NCBI GenBank assembly: GCA_021399445.1
Contig: JAJTUQ010000006.1
Span: 2,046,001-2,110,000 of the forward strand
Direction of reading: 5' to 3'
Origin: Xylogone sp. PMI_703
Taxonomy: Eukaryota; Ascomycota; Leotiomycetes
DNA length: 64,000 bases
Numbering within the stretch: position 1 is the first letter of the stretch; the number at the start of each line of letters is the position of its first letter. The translations under genes and the position numbers were made by a program. Shown piece after piece: positions 1-10,497 of this stretch. The notes under the pieces are model-generated. The model did no database searches. It had not been told where the DNA came from and was given only the letters and a program-made list of their open reading frames with translations.

Positions 1-2
1 TT

Positions 3-86
3 GATGAGAGAGTCCCAGAAATCATTGCAGAGTGGCAAGAAAGATGGCCAAATCTGCCAGCTATTTGGACGTTGGCTTGGTTTTAG
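3..86 (+). CDS. Possible 3' end of a gene cut by the window edge
   Basis: Frame 3 is open from the first bases to a TAG at 84-86 and encodes about 27 residues, with a protein-like composition (starts DERVPEIIAEW, ends TLAWF). The other two frames give less protein-like text. It is too short to assign to any family and could be chance. The rest of the gene, if real, lies left of the window. Confidence 0.25.
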   Translation, partial: DERVPEIIAEWQERWPNLPAIWTLAWF

Positions 87-361
87 TTCAGGGAGTTACG
101 GAATTTCAAATACCCAATGGGCATGAGGCAGATTCAGGGGAACTGATCAATGGATGTACAATACAGCTAGGGTACAAGTGGCGGTCATGATTATTATAAC
201 CAATGGACAGTGAAGAGATATATGGCCAATTCCCATCTGGCCTGAAGTTCATCCCCCACCACTCATAGAAGTTTGAAGCTAGAAGAGAATCATAAAAATT
301 TGCTGGAAATGAAGATCGAGATGCTTTTTTAGTGTATCTAAAAAAAGAAAGCAAAAAAGCT

Positions 362-450
362 AGGTCGTACTGGGGATCGAACCCAGGTCACAGGAAGATT
401 TCTGACGACAGACATCAAAATCCTATGTGCTACCACTACACCATACAACC
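362..450 (-). tRNA. tRNA-Gln (anticodon TTG), with intron
   Basis: On the minus strand the acceptor stem GGTTGTA (450-444) pairs with TACGACC (369-363). The T arm is CTGGG-TTCGATC-CCCAG, and the D arm carries the A-box-like GTGGTAGCAC. The anticodon stem TAGGA pairs with TCCTG only if about 18 nt (397-414) are removed, starting one base 3' of the anticodon TTG (416-418). That is the canonical nuclear tRNA intron position. The mature molecule would be about 71 nt. Glutamine identity follows from the anticodon and from the fungal tRNA-Gln-like 5' half. Confidence 0.9.
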
Positions 451-787
451 GGTTGCGCAGAGGTACGCTATCATTACATATACGCTAATCACAGAATGGA
501 AAGGCCCCTTGCCGCCATTGATCAATCTAGTTACGTCATTTGCCGAATCAATCTCTCCTTTTGAATCACGTTATTTTATTTCTGGAAACACATTGCATTT
601 ATTCACAATTGGTGATGATTCTATTAACCCTTTCTCTCGCTGTTCTGAAATCCTAAAAAGCTCCGCTAGTAAACCTGATTTCCTGTAGACTCTTACATCT
701 TATTCCCTGTCACCGTACGCCTATGCATATTTGGAACCTATTGTACAAGTTGATATGTAACAGTTATTACTCATTACCCATTACCAA
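451..787. other. Intergenic region, nothing recognised
   Basis: AT-rich spacer between the tRNA-Gln gene and the 3' end of the mitochondrial carrier gene. It probably holds the carrier's 3' UTR and the upstream flank of the tRNA. I see no coding signal. Confidence 0.5.
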
Positions 788-1941
788 TTAACCTTCATTC
801 ACCAGTTTTGGGCCCTGCATATCTATAAGTAACCGGAGAACTCGCTCATATGTCCACATAGTGACAGCACTAGCAGGAGCGGCTTTGAAAAGGCTGTGAT
901 TCGTTAGTAAAGATCCCTCTGACATATACGAATTGGTGCGTATCTACCTCACTGTGAGCCCTCGGTATAAACCACGCCTTCCCTCATTCTGTAGGATGAG
1001 ACGCATGGTGCTAAACACCCCTTTGTACGTAGGGATATTCTTATGAACATACATCTCCCTCGTCGGACCTTGAACCTGGAGGCGTTTTCTAATCAAATCA
1101 AAAGGGAAGACCGCCGTTTTCGCAATCAGCGAGGCGGCAATACCAGCAGTTGCATCGCCAGAGCTGAACGGCAACTGTAGTTTAGACAATGGGAGTCGAA
1201 GCGTCTCATAAGTGGCGAAGAATATTCCCATGTAAGGGATAATCTGCCCTACCCCAGCAGTGAGGCCTTGGAAGAACCCTCGAGGTCCTTCTCGTCTCGC
1301 AATATCAAGTATAGAAGCTCGCAACGACTTGTAGACCCTGTCGTTTCCTTGCGCAGCGAATCGTGTGCGAAGTAGATCGAGAGGGTACGTAGTAGCAGTA
1401 GCAACCGCCCCAGCGCTAGCACCAGCAATGAAACTTTCAGCAGCCACCGGGATTTTATTCTCCCCTATTGTCTTCTGCAGTCCCAATGTAACGGCTCGGT
1501 AGGTCGCGAACTGGATCGCACTGTACGAAACGTACATCAATTCGGCCGGTACATTTCCCTTCCATAATCCCGTGAGTCCTTCCTCCCGAAGAATATGTTT
1601 GAGCGTGGGTAATGTCCCCTTGTATATTGGGGAGCCCCGGAGGTTCGTGTGCGAGAGAGGGTCGGATAACGAGTGTGTTTGGAGTTGTAAGCGGATTTTC
1701 ACGACATCGAGTGGTGCAATGACAAATCTATGAGCGAGATATGCTAGTTAAATCGGTACTCAATATAGAATTGTAGAATAATTGCGCTGACAAACCTTGC
1801 GATCAATCCCGCTACCGCCCCAGCGATAACGACCTGGGTTTTGGAGCCCTATATGAACTGTGGTTAGCAATTATCTAGGAGAATTTAAGATGCTGGAAAT
1901 AATGATACCTCATCCTTCAAGTGCTCACCGCTTTTAGACAT
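788..1941 (-). CDS. TPC1: Mitochondrial thiamine pyrophosphate carrier (TPC1-type)
   Basis: Four exons (1941-1909, 1848-1796, 1727-948, 893-788) join to a 323-residue protein, the usual length for a solute carrier family 25 member. Three tandem mitochondrial-carrier repeats are visible. Their signatures are PLDVVK (residues 34-39), PLDLLR (144-149) and PFDLIR (237-242), each at the end of an odd-numbered transmembrane helix. The overall sequence best resembles yeast Tpc1, which imports thiamine pyrophosphate across the inner mitochondrial membrane; related deoxynucleotide carriers are the main alternative. The start is the ATG opening [11 protein letters not shown], needed to supply the first helix. 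The last intron (947-894) restores the final helix, which unspliced sequence would truncate. Family membership is certain; substrate is inferred. Confidence 0.9.
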
Positions 1942-2278
1942 GCAAATCTGAATGCTGGGCTCGGGGGCCTATGTCAGCCTTGTTGTGATGTAAATGATGC
2001 AAAACGAACACAAAATCCGGCGATAAGAACTTATTTTTGTTGGGTCCTCAGGCTGTGTGGCCGTTTAAAAGCCACTAGAAACGTACCCCAGAATCCAGGC
2101 TCGGTCCCCGAGGGCCCCTATTTTTAGCTCTGTGGTAGGGGCCTGCGCCTACGATAATACTTGTTACACCGCGTCGGGCATTTTCAATTGAACAATATAA
2201 ATTTCGATTAAGATAAATCTTATTTTTTTTCTTTCAATTTTGTAATTCTACAAACAGTATGCAATCATTTGCATCGGT
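1942..2278. other. Intergenic: carrier promoter and GH28 3' flank
   Basis: Spacer between two minus-strand genes. It should hold the promoter of the carrier gene and the 3' UTR of the polygalacturonase. An AT-rich run lies near 2195-2250. No gene is seen. Confidence 0.5.
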
Positions 2279-3909
2279 CTACGGCCCCGGACACCCACCG
2301 GCAGGATAATTGCAGCTGCTTACTTCACTACCGCCTGTAATTTCAACATTATCGAAAGTAAAGTTCTGACAACTTCCATCGCCACATAGGATATAATAGT
2401 CCAATGCCTCAGGGACAACCCATCCAGTGACATTGGAGAAACTGATGTCCTTGACAAGAACTCCATTGGATGGATCGCCCGTTGGTCCCGCATTTTCGTA
2501 GTCTTGCTGGATGTCTATCCCATACTCCTTGATATTAGAGACTGCAATATTTGAGAAGGTAACATTGACTACGCTGCCCGTTGCGTTGAAGTCTGTCTTG
2601 ATACGTAATCCATTTGTTGAGTTTGTAACTGTAGAATTTGTGAATCTGAAAAATTAGTAGGATTCTTTTACGCGCATAGGCTTGATATGTAACTTACAGA
2701 ATATTTGCAATATTATGGCCGGATCCGGATCCACCACCAGCTATGGACAGTCCATGACTACCAGAACAGAACACATTTCTGACAGTAACATTGGTGGAAT
2801 CCGAAACAACTACGCAATCATCTTGGTTCCAAACCTTACAGTCCTGTAAGAGGAGATTGATCGAGTTCCCAACGTTGAAGCCGTCTGAATTATGTGCTGC
2901 TGATAGACCGTTGCTTCTGTCGTTTGGTGCATCTCCGAGAGAATTGTTTAGAATAACATTCTGGATAGTGGAGTTAATGACACCGGCAACATTGATTCCG
3001 TGAGAGGGATAGTTTTGGATATAGAGATCTTTCATAATGGAGTTATTTGTCATTGAGACTTTCATGAATTGACCAGGTCTAGGTCCGAATCTGTCAGCAC
3101 CATATTATATTCAGCTTTCAACCATGGAACTTACTTAGGCAAGCCTCCATTAGAACCGAGTCCGTCCCAGTACTGAGGACCTCCACCGTCAATGATGGAT
3201 CCTGGAGTCCCTCTGATGGTGATATTGTTTCCAGATATCTGGATTGGTCTGAACTGAGAACTATTCGTGAATCCAAAGGTGGTGTTTCCAGAAAATATTA
3301 CTGAGGCTCCAGTTTGAAGTTTTGTAAGGGCAATGGCGCTGCTCGCGGGGGCGTGGATATTATCCAAGGTGATGGACATGCATGCTGCTTGGGCAGCCGA
3401 AATCTGGGACCATGCCGTGCATAGACATGGTGCTGCTGTTATAGTGGTCGTGCTAGCGCTAAAAGTAGTAGAAATAGCTGTACTTGAATTAGCCAAATGA
3501 TCCGCCTTAGGTAATTGAGAATTACCTGAACTAGAAGTAGACGTTGATGGTGATGATATGGTAGATGATGTTGCTAGAAAGGTCAATTTAGAGAATTATA
3601 CATAGATAAAGACCTAAAGGACTTACTAGTGACTATACTTGAGGTGGTCGTAGTAGTTGAAGTTGGTAGTGCCGTATATATGCATGAACAGGCGCTGACT
3701 ACCTTCGCAACGTCTCCATTACAGTTGCCTGCAAAACTTGGAATCTGATTTCCCGGTGCATATGTCTGGCAGAAGTCAATTGCTTCATCTCCATTGCGGA
3801 TGAAAGCTCGGAGACAGTTATTATGAGAGCAGCTATCCCTATACCGAAGATGTGCTTCAGTAAGGGACGCACTGAAGAGCACAATGGCAAATAGAGATAG
3901 CATATGCAT
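2279..3909 (-). CDS. Secreted GH28 endopolygalacturonase with N-terminal Cys-rich module
   Basis: Four exons (3909-3627, 3573-3135, 3090-2698, 2645-2279) encode 493 residues. A signal peptide (about residues 1-19, hydrophobic LSLFAIVLFSASL) is followed by a small cysteine-rich module (about 25-82), then a Ser/Thr-rich linker (about 83-150), then the parallel beta-helix catalytic domain. All four GH28 blocks are present: N308-S309-D310, D331-D332, S352-H353-G354 and R386-I387-K388. The three aspartates are the catalytic residues of the family. The enzyme should hydrolyse alpha-1,4-galacturonan in pectin outside the cell. Typical fungal endo-PGs are about 360-380 residues without the N-terminal module, so this one is extended. 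Exo- or xylogalacturonan activity cannot be excluded. The start is the ATG that opens the signal peptide. Confidence 0.88.
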
Positions 3910-5353
3910 AGTTATTGACCAATTATGAGAGACCCATCCGGTTGATGGTATAGGAGGAAAACCTGAAAGATAGAGATACAACTGAAGGAAATATATATAG
4001 CAGATGAACTTACATACAAGTTGAAGAGATAGCTTGCGGATAATTGTTAGGACGATTCAATAGCTCGTATCGGTGCGATCTAGCACTCTAGTTATTGAGC
4101 TCTCTCGGTACAGTGTTCTTGACCGGCTAGTATATACTAGATGGTTGGAGGAAAATATTCCACGAGTAGAAGTGATGCGGGGATGTAGCGTTAAGGTACC
4201 AGCGGACTTGGCAGGGTGCATCCCACCGTCAAAGCGCTGCGGCCCTGAAATCTGGGGTTCAAAGCACCCCGAAAGGACCCCCAGGCCTATCCGTGCCCGC
4301 CTAATCTATCATAATACAGCACAGCACAACAGGCCTCAAGATAATAACTGAGACTCGTATCTCCAGTATTAGCTGTAGAACTCATCTCACAAGTCGTTTA
4401 TTCCACAATGGCTAAAGATGCAAAGAGGATGATATCTAATCGCAGGCACTAGTTTTCCAAATATCCTATACGGTACGATATTGTAGCAGCGCAGAAAGGC
4501 GAAGGCGGTCCCGGAATAATTAGCTTTCTCAAGCTGGCGTACACGGCTCTCCCTGTGGAGAAATTCTTCCGCAGCGGCATGGCCTACAGCGAGGACTAGA
4601 TTTCTCTACGAATACGAACTTTTAGATGGATCATATAGACGGAATGTAGGCATTATGACATTGCGAATGGAGAGTCGGTTACGGAGAGGAAGAAGCTGTA
4701 ATCATCACGTTCATCCTATCTCCCTCCAGGCACGATGCAGCTCGCTTCTGCGGCTTGGACGCGGCACATACGGGAACTTTCAAAAATTCTTATTAACTGT
4801 ACTATACTATCAAGCTGTACTTTCATGGTGCTTTATTTGTCATATTGGCTTCAATACAATAGAGATCCAAATATAGAGGTCGCATGTCCATCTAGGCTTC
4901 CTCCGAGGCGACTCGGCTGCCGAGACGTCATTGGTGTCGTCACCAGTGAGCTGAGATCCTGGCCGCCACATGCTCATATTCATGCGAATTCCCAACGCAC
5001 GTGGTTTTCAGCATTTAATCCTCCTCTCGACAATACCATCTTGTGATTTACAACTCCATCGACGGCAAATTTCGAGGAAGTAGACCTCGAAACGCATCCT
5101 CCTTCCAACCATCTCACGCCTTGTATTATGCTGGATCCTCACCTTCGCACTTACACACAGCAGCACTGCTTAGTGAAGCCCGTGGGATAGCAACAGTCAC
5201 CTCTCGCGGCACTGTGGTTTTCGACTGACCCACCACAAAGCCACCTCATCTCATCAGCCACTTTATCACGACTCTCCCCACTACACCCCGCCAATATCTT
5301 CAGTCCCGCCTAATCCATAGAGTGCCTCGGACGGAGGCCCCTCGCTGGCGACA
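3910..5353. other. Intergenic, 1.4 kb between divergent genes
   Basis: Shared upstream region of the minus-strand polygalacturonase and the plus-strand IFRD gene. Short open frames occur but none has a splice-consistent or protein-like continuation. I recognise no RNA gene. Confidence 0.5.
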
Positions 5354-6796
5354 ATGCACGATCTCCGGCGGCAGGCTCTCGAGAGCCACAAAACGATATC
5401 GCGGAAGGCCCAGTCGCGACAGTCTTCTCGAGCATCATCGGCTGTAAACTCGCGCGCGAATTCCCGTGCGAACTCGAGAAATCCAAGTCGTCATGGATCA
5501 GATGATGAGGATGCCAACCTTAGCGATAGCACCAACTGGAGCATCAACTCGATAGATGACATTCTATCCGGAGAACAGATCGCAGACCCCAGTGATGCCT
5601 GGAAGCAAGACCTCTCGGACCGTATGGAAGAAATTATAGATCGAAAGCGCAGCAGTGTACAGGGCCGGGAACTTACTCTGGCTTCATATGTGCATATTCT
5701 CATCAGCAAATATGTATACGAGGATATACGACCCAAGACTCTTGAATTATACCCAGCATTGCTCAAGAGTATCAAAACTGAAAGTAGCGAGAAAGAAACC
5801 TGTCTGGCACTGAGAGGTGAGCCATAATGCGAACAGAATATGGATAATGCGAGTGCTGACTATTTTCCTGTAGCTTTAGCACTTACTCTCATTACGGTAC
5901 CTTCGGAAACAGTCTACGATGCGATATACCAAACGCTGAAAAACACATACACCGATTCTGCTTTCCCTACGGTCAAGGCGGCAGCGATACATACTATCAG
6001 CGCGGCAGCATTATACGGTGGCGCATCTGAATCTGAGATCGAGGACCTTATGGATGATTTTCTCGCAATTATTGAATCGGATGGCACCTCCATTGATGCC
6101 GAAGACAATGGCGAGGTAGTGTCGGCGGCATGTGAAGCTTGGGGTTTTCTGGCAACCTTCGTAGACGACATTGAGGACAAGACTGAAGAGGCAATGGACG
6201 TGTTCGTAGAGCAGCTTGAGAGTAGCAATACATCCGTTCAGATCGCAGCTGGTGAAAACATCGCCTTGCTCTATGAGAAGAGCTACACTCCACGTGAAGC
6301 TGACGATGCTCCCGCGAGTGACGAGGAAGACGAAGACGGGTATCCGATAGATTCGAGCATGGTGAAGCGGTACGATGTTTATCGACGAACAAACCAGCTG
6401 AAGCACACGTTATCAAGCTTAGCAACTGCATCGTCAAAACGAATCGCGAAGAAAGACCGCAAAGCGTTACATGTTAACTTTTCCGACATTCTGAATACCG
6501 TAGAACATCCAAGTCGAGGCCCTAGGTATCAGAATGCTATAGATCAAGAGACAGGTCAAAGATACGGTTCTCGAATGACTGTAAGAATTCACAAGGCAGG
6601 GATCATGAGAATCGATAAGTGGTGGAAACTGCACAGGCTACAAGCTCTTCGAAGACTACTCGGTGGTGGATTTGTGGTCCACTACGAGAACAACGAGGTT
6701 GTCTTCGATAGTCTTCCGTACGTAACGTCACTTCTTCTGATATTATTTACAGCGTTGCTAACTGCGACTAGGATTATGTTATCACAGGACGAATGA
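5354..6796 (+). CDS. IFRD-family (interferon-related developmental regulator) protein
   Basis: Exons 5354-5816, 5874-6717 and 6772-6796 join to 443 residues. The N-terminus is a Ser/Arg/Asn-rich, probably disordered stretch. It is followed by alpha-helical repeats typical of the IFRD N-terminal domain. An acidic patch (SDEEDEDG) comes next. Near residues 330-400 is a basic IFRD C-terminal region, with a WWKLHRLQALRRLLGGG motif and then HYENNEVVFDSLP. Mammalian IFRD1/2 act as transcriptional co-regulators and as ribosome-binding hibernation factors; the fungal role is not established. The second intron is 54 nt, lacks stop codons and is a multiple of three, so retention would add 18 hydrophobic residues without a frameshift. 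The start ATG has an adenine at -3 (acaATG). Confidence 0.85.
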
Positions 6797-8090
6797 TTTG
6801 AAGGAGACCAAATATTTGAAACACAAATTGGTTTTGGCGTTTGGATCTGGCAGTATGTTCTTTGCATTTATGGATTGACGTTCAAAAAATACCCGGTAGT
6901 ACAGCACACAGACACATATATAACATGATGCATATCTCGAGAGAGGCATGTCGCGTATTCAGATGCGTGATTAGATCTTAGATCTTAGATCAAAAAGCTC
7001 TCTATTCTAATTGGTTTTAGAATCTCGATCATTCTAGCTTAGTTTATTGATACAAATCTGCTAGCAAATAGAGGCACTCTAAATATCCTACTAGTTAACT
7101 CCTAGTCAAGTGACTTATTCCAAAACGAACATAAGCAGCATTACTACTACCAAAGGATACATAAGATACCATCACTCTTCACTTGTCAAGACTTGTCAGG
7201 ATAACGCTGGACTCTTCGGACGAAAGCCCCACTCAGATCCATAGCGGAAAGGAAGACCAAAGAACACAAAGAGCAGAGAACCAGTTATATTTAAGTCCAT
7301 AATATCTTGTGGCATTTATGCAAAAATGAGGTTTTTGAATCAATTCGGGAAAACATGAAAACATCCACCTCTTAGAATGTGAGCACCGCAGCTCAAATCA
7401 CCCTTGCGATATTGAAATATATAGATTATGCGGGGGTCTATTAATTTCGGCCCTTTACCCAGCGGTTATATGCGAACACTGTTGCGTACGGTACCACGGT
7501 ACCGCAAGTGGACCTGGTCTGGCAAACATCTCAGCTACGGACATACCTACGATCATTGCTTCTTTAAATGCTCACCGCGCAGCTTTTGCTCCAAGATGCC
7601 CAGCCGGCAGTATTACCGTACGCCGGCCCCTCCGCCGCGTAAATACAGCTACTTTGTATTGCCCAATAGGGATTATCTAGCACCTAGGAACTTCTCCTTG
7701 GCGCCGAGACAACTCTCTGGAAGCTTTGCTTTTTAGGTCTGGCCGGTTACTTAGATACTCGATTCGGGATGTCGTAGCTAGGGACTTCCCTATATTTCTT
7801 CAATTAAGTTACCTCCATGACAGCTGAGGGCCCCATCTCTTGGCGGGTGGGAGTTCTTGAAATGCCTATCTATGTTGGGTCAATTGTTCCTCGGCCTGAC
7901 GGATCGTGGCCGGAAAAAGGCATATTAAATATTCTGCAGAAGCTTTGCGGAGAGCTTGCATCCGTGATATAATGCAGCACTTCAGTGCTAGCAAGAGCAT
8001 AAATATGAGCTGAATCCCTCAATTGGCTTTTCTGGGTGAGTCCAACTTTTCTGTGAGCATTCAAGTTATACCTGCGCCTATCTATTTAGG
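6797..8090. other. Intergenic, 1.3 kb
   Basis: Contains the IFRD 3' flank and the promoter of the GMC oxidoreductase. A perfect 7-bp triplication is listed separately. The open frame at 7428-7736 has no homology I recognise and no flanking splice signals. No gene is called. Confidence 0.5.
6971..6991. repeat. Perfect tandem repeat, 3 x TTAGATC
   Basis: Three uninterrupted copies of a 7-bp unit in intergenic sequence about 175 bp downstream of the IFRD stop codon. No function is apparent. Confidence 0.8.
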
Positions 8091-10497
8091 ATGGGTCGAT
8101 CTAAGAACTCGTTCTTAGGTGCTCTTGCGCCACTACTGGCGTTGTCTGGCATTTCTAATGGATATCCTACTTTGATCGATGCTCTTCGGGCTAGGCAGAT
8201 CAGTCCCGGTCAACTTGCCTCTTCATATGATTATATTGTAGTGGGTGGAGGTCAAAGTGGTCTGGTTATTGCCAATAGGCTGAGCGAAAACTCCACTAGT
8301 ATGATACTTATTGATTCATTCAAGTTCTAACCTGTGATCTCTTTGGATTAGTGGCTTTATATTATACGGTGTTGTACTGATGTTAAACATTCAGGATCGG
8401 TACTTGTCGTTGAGTATGGGTATTTCGATAACAATCCGGGCCAGCTGGAGCCCACAAGTGCTTTCACCTACCCTCCCGCTGATCTTTTCAATGCTACCTC
8501 TGTTCCCCAGCCGGGGCTTAACAACAGACAAGGAATTGTCTATGCTGCTTCTGTTGTAGGTGGTGGTTCTACTGTCAATGGAATGCTGCACGATCGTGGA
8601 TCTGCAGATGATTACAACAACTGGGAGAAGCTTGGGAATCCCGGATGGGGCTTTGATGATTTGCTTCCATATTTCAAAAAGGTATGTTGAGAACTCCCAG
8701 TGGTTATTTTCATGCAACGATGTCTATAAAATAGCATAAATTGGAGGAATAGTACTTGGAGACGAATGTTTTATTGATTGTACCATAGAGCACCAACTTT
8801 ACTCCTCCTCGCCCAGACCTTGCAGAGCAATATAATATCACTTGGGACATCCCAGATGCTTGGGGTACAGATGGACCAATTCAAATTACCTACCCAGATT
8901 GGCAATGGCCAACTATCAGTATGTTTAAGGCATCTCTTCATTTACAGCTTAACTCTTCCTGTCAGAGTGAAACTTATCTAACTCTCCCACAGACGTGCAA
9001 TGGAAAGCCTGGACAGAAGTTGGTGTTTCAAAACAAGTCGAGGGCGCTGCTGGAGATGCTTATAACGCATTCTGGGTCCCCAGTAATACTGATCAGCAAT
9101 ATCGCCGTTCGTATGCACGAAGCGGCTATTTCGATCCAGTTAAAAACAGACGGAATCTTCAACTTTTGACTGGCTACCGAGTTAATGAAGTTCAATTTGA
9201 TGAGACTAAACGCGCTGAGAGCGTTACTATCCAAGCAAGAGGAACGCCAAATGGTGCATCTACAACAACCGTGAAGGCAAACCAGGAAATTATCCTCTGT
9301 TCCGGTTGGATGCATACACCACAAATACTTCAGCGTAGTGGAATTGGGCCAAGAGCTCTACTTGAGCAGGCAGGAATCGATGTCCTCGTCGATCTGCCAG
9401 GAGTGGGATCTAACTTGCAAGATCATCCTGCCGTCTCGATTGGATTCACATATCAAACTGACCTTCAACCTAACCCGAGCACTGCTAGGACAAACGCTAC
9501 GTTTGCACAATGGGAACAGCAACAGTGGCAACAACGCAAAGGTCCACTTTCTATTGGAGTCGGGAACGCTCTGGCTACCGTCCCCCTACCCATCTTGGAT
9601 CCTGCATATCAGTCAACGATATCAAAAGCTCAAGCTCAAGCACCAGCTTCATATCTCCCATCCGTATACACATCCGAAAATATTGATGGATACGTAGCTC
9701 AGCGAGATCTTCTGTTACAATCATGGGCCAAGCAGGACAATGGAGTTGTCGAAATTCCATTTTCCGGAGGTGGATCTACGAGTCTGGTGCTCGAGAAGCC
9801 ATTGAGTAGAGGAACTGTGCGTGTAAATACCACTGACAAATACGCTGAGCCAACCGTCGATTACAATACCAACGTTAATCCCGTGGATCTAGATATTTTC
9901 GTCGCCGTGGTCAAGTTCACACGGAAGTGGATGGCAGCTCCATCCATGAAACAGTTAACCCCAGTAGAGACAACCCCTGGTACAAGTGTTACTACAGATC
10001 AACAAATCACCAACTACGCTATCCAAGGAATGACTCCTTCTACTGCACATGGCTGTTGTACTGCAGCCATGGCACCTCAAGAACTGGCTGGTGTGGTTAG
10101 CTCTAACCTAACAGTCTATGGAGTGACGGGCTTAAGTGTTGGAGATATCAGCATCTTCCCTATGATCCTCGCCACTCACCCCTGTGCTTCCGTGTATGCC
10201 GTTGCTGAGAAGGCTGCGGATTTGATTAAAGCTAGATACGATCCTAGCCGGGGACCTGGATCTTCATCCAGTACCACATCCTCGAGTACTTCTACCACGT
10301 CAACGAGATCAACCACGACAACTAGGGTCACAACAACTACTACGACAACAACACATACCACTACTACATCATCACGGCCAGCATGTTCAGTAGCTAAATG
10401 GGGACAGTGTGCTGGTCAAGGTTATACCGGATGTACAGTATGTGCCGCAGGTAGCACATGCAGATACTCCAATCCATGGTATAGCCAGTGCCTATAA
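8091..10497 (+). CDS. Secreted GMC (AA3) oxidoreductase with C-terminal CBM1
   Basis: Exons 8091-8298, 8395-8681, 8789-8918 and 8993-10497 encode 709 residues. A signal peptide (about 1-24) precedes the FAD-binding Rossmann motif VVGGGQSG near residue 51. Further GMC signatures follow: the [11 protein letters not shown] block, and the C-terminal block with candidate catalytic residues H561 (TAHGCC) and H604 (ATHPCAS) next to [13 protein letters not shown] Ser/Thr-rich linker (about 620-672) leads to a CBM1 of about 36 residues. That module has six cysteines and ends in YSQCL, the fungal cellulose-binding fold. The enzyme should oxidise an alcohol or sugar with FAD and release hydrogen peroxide, or pass electrons to a partner such as a lytic monooxygenase, while anchored to cellulose. 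Substrate is unknown. It lacks a haem domain, so it is not a full cellobiose dehydrogenase. Confidence 0.9.

Noticed and set aside
4073..4351. 92-codon frame in the GH28/IFRD intergenic region
   Set aside because: Biased composition without motifs and no supporting context.
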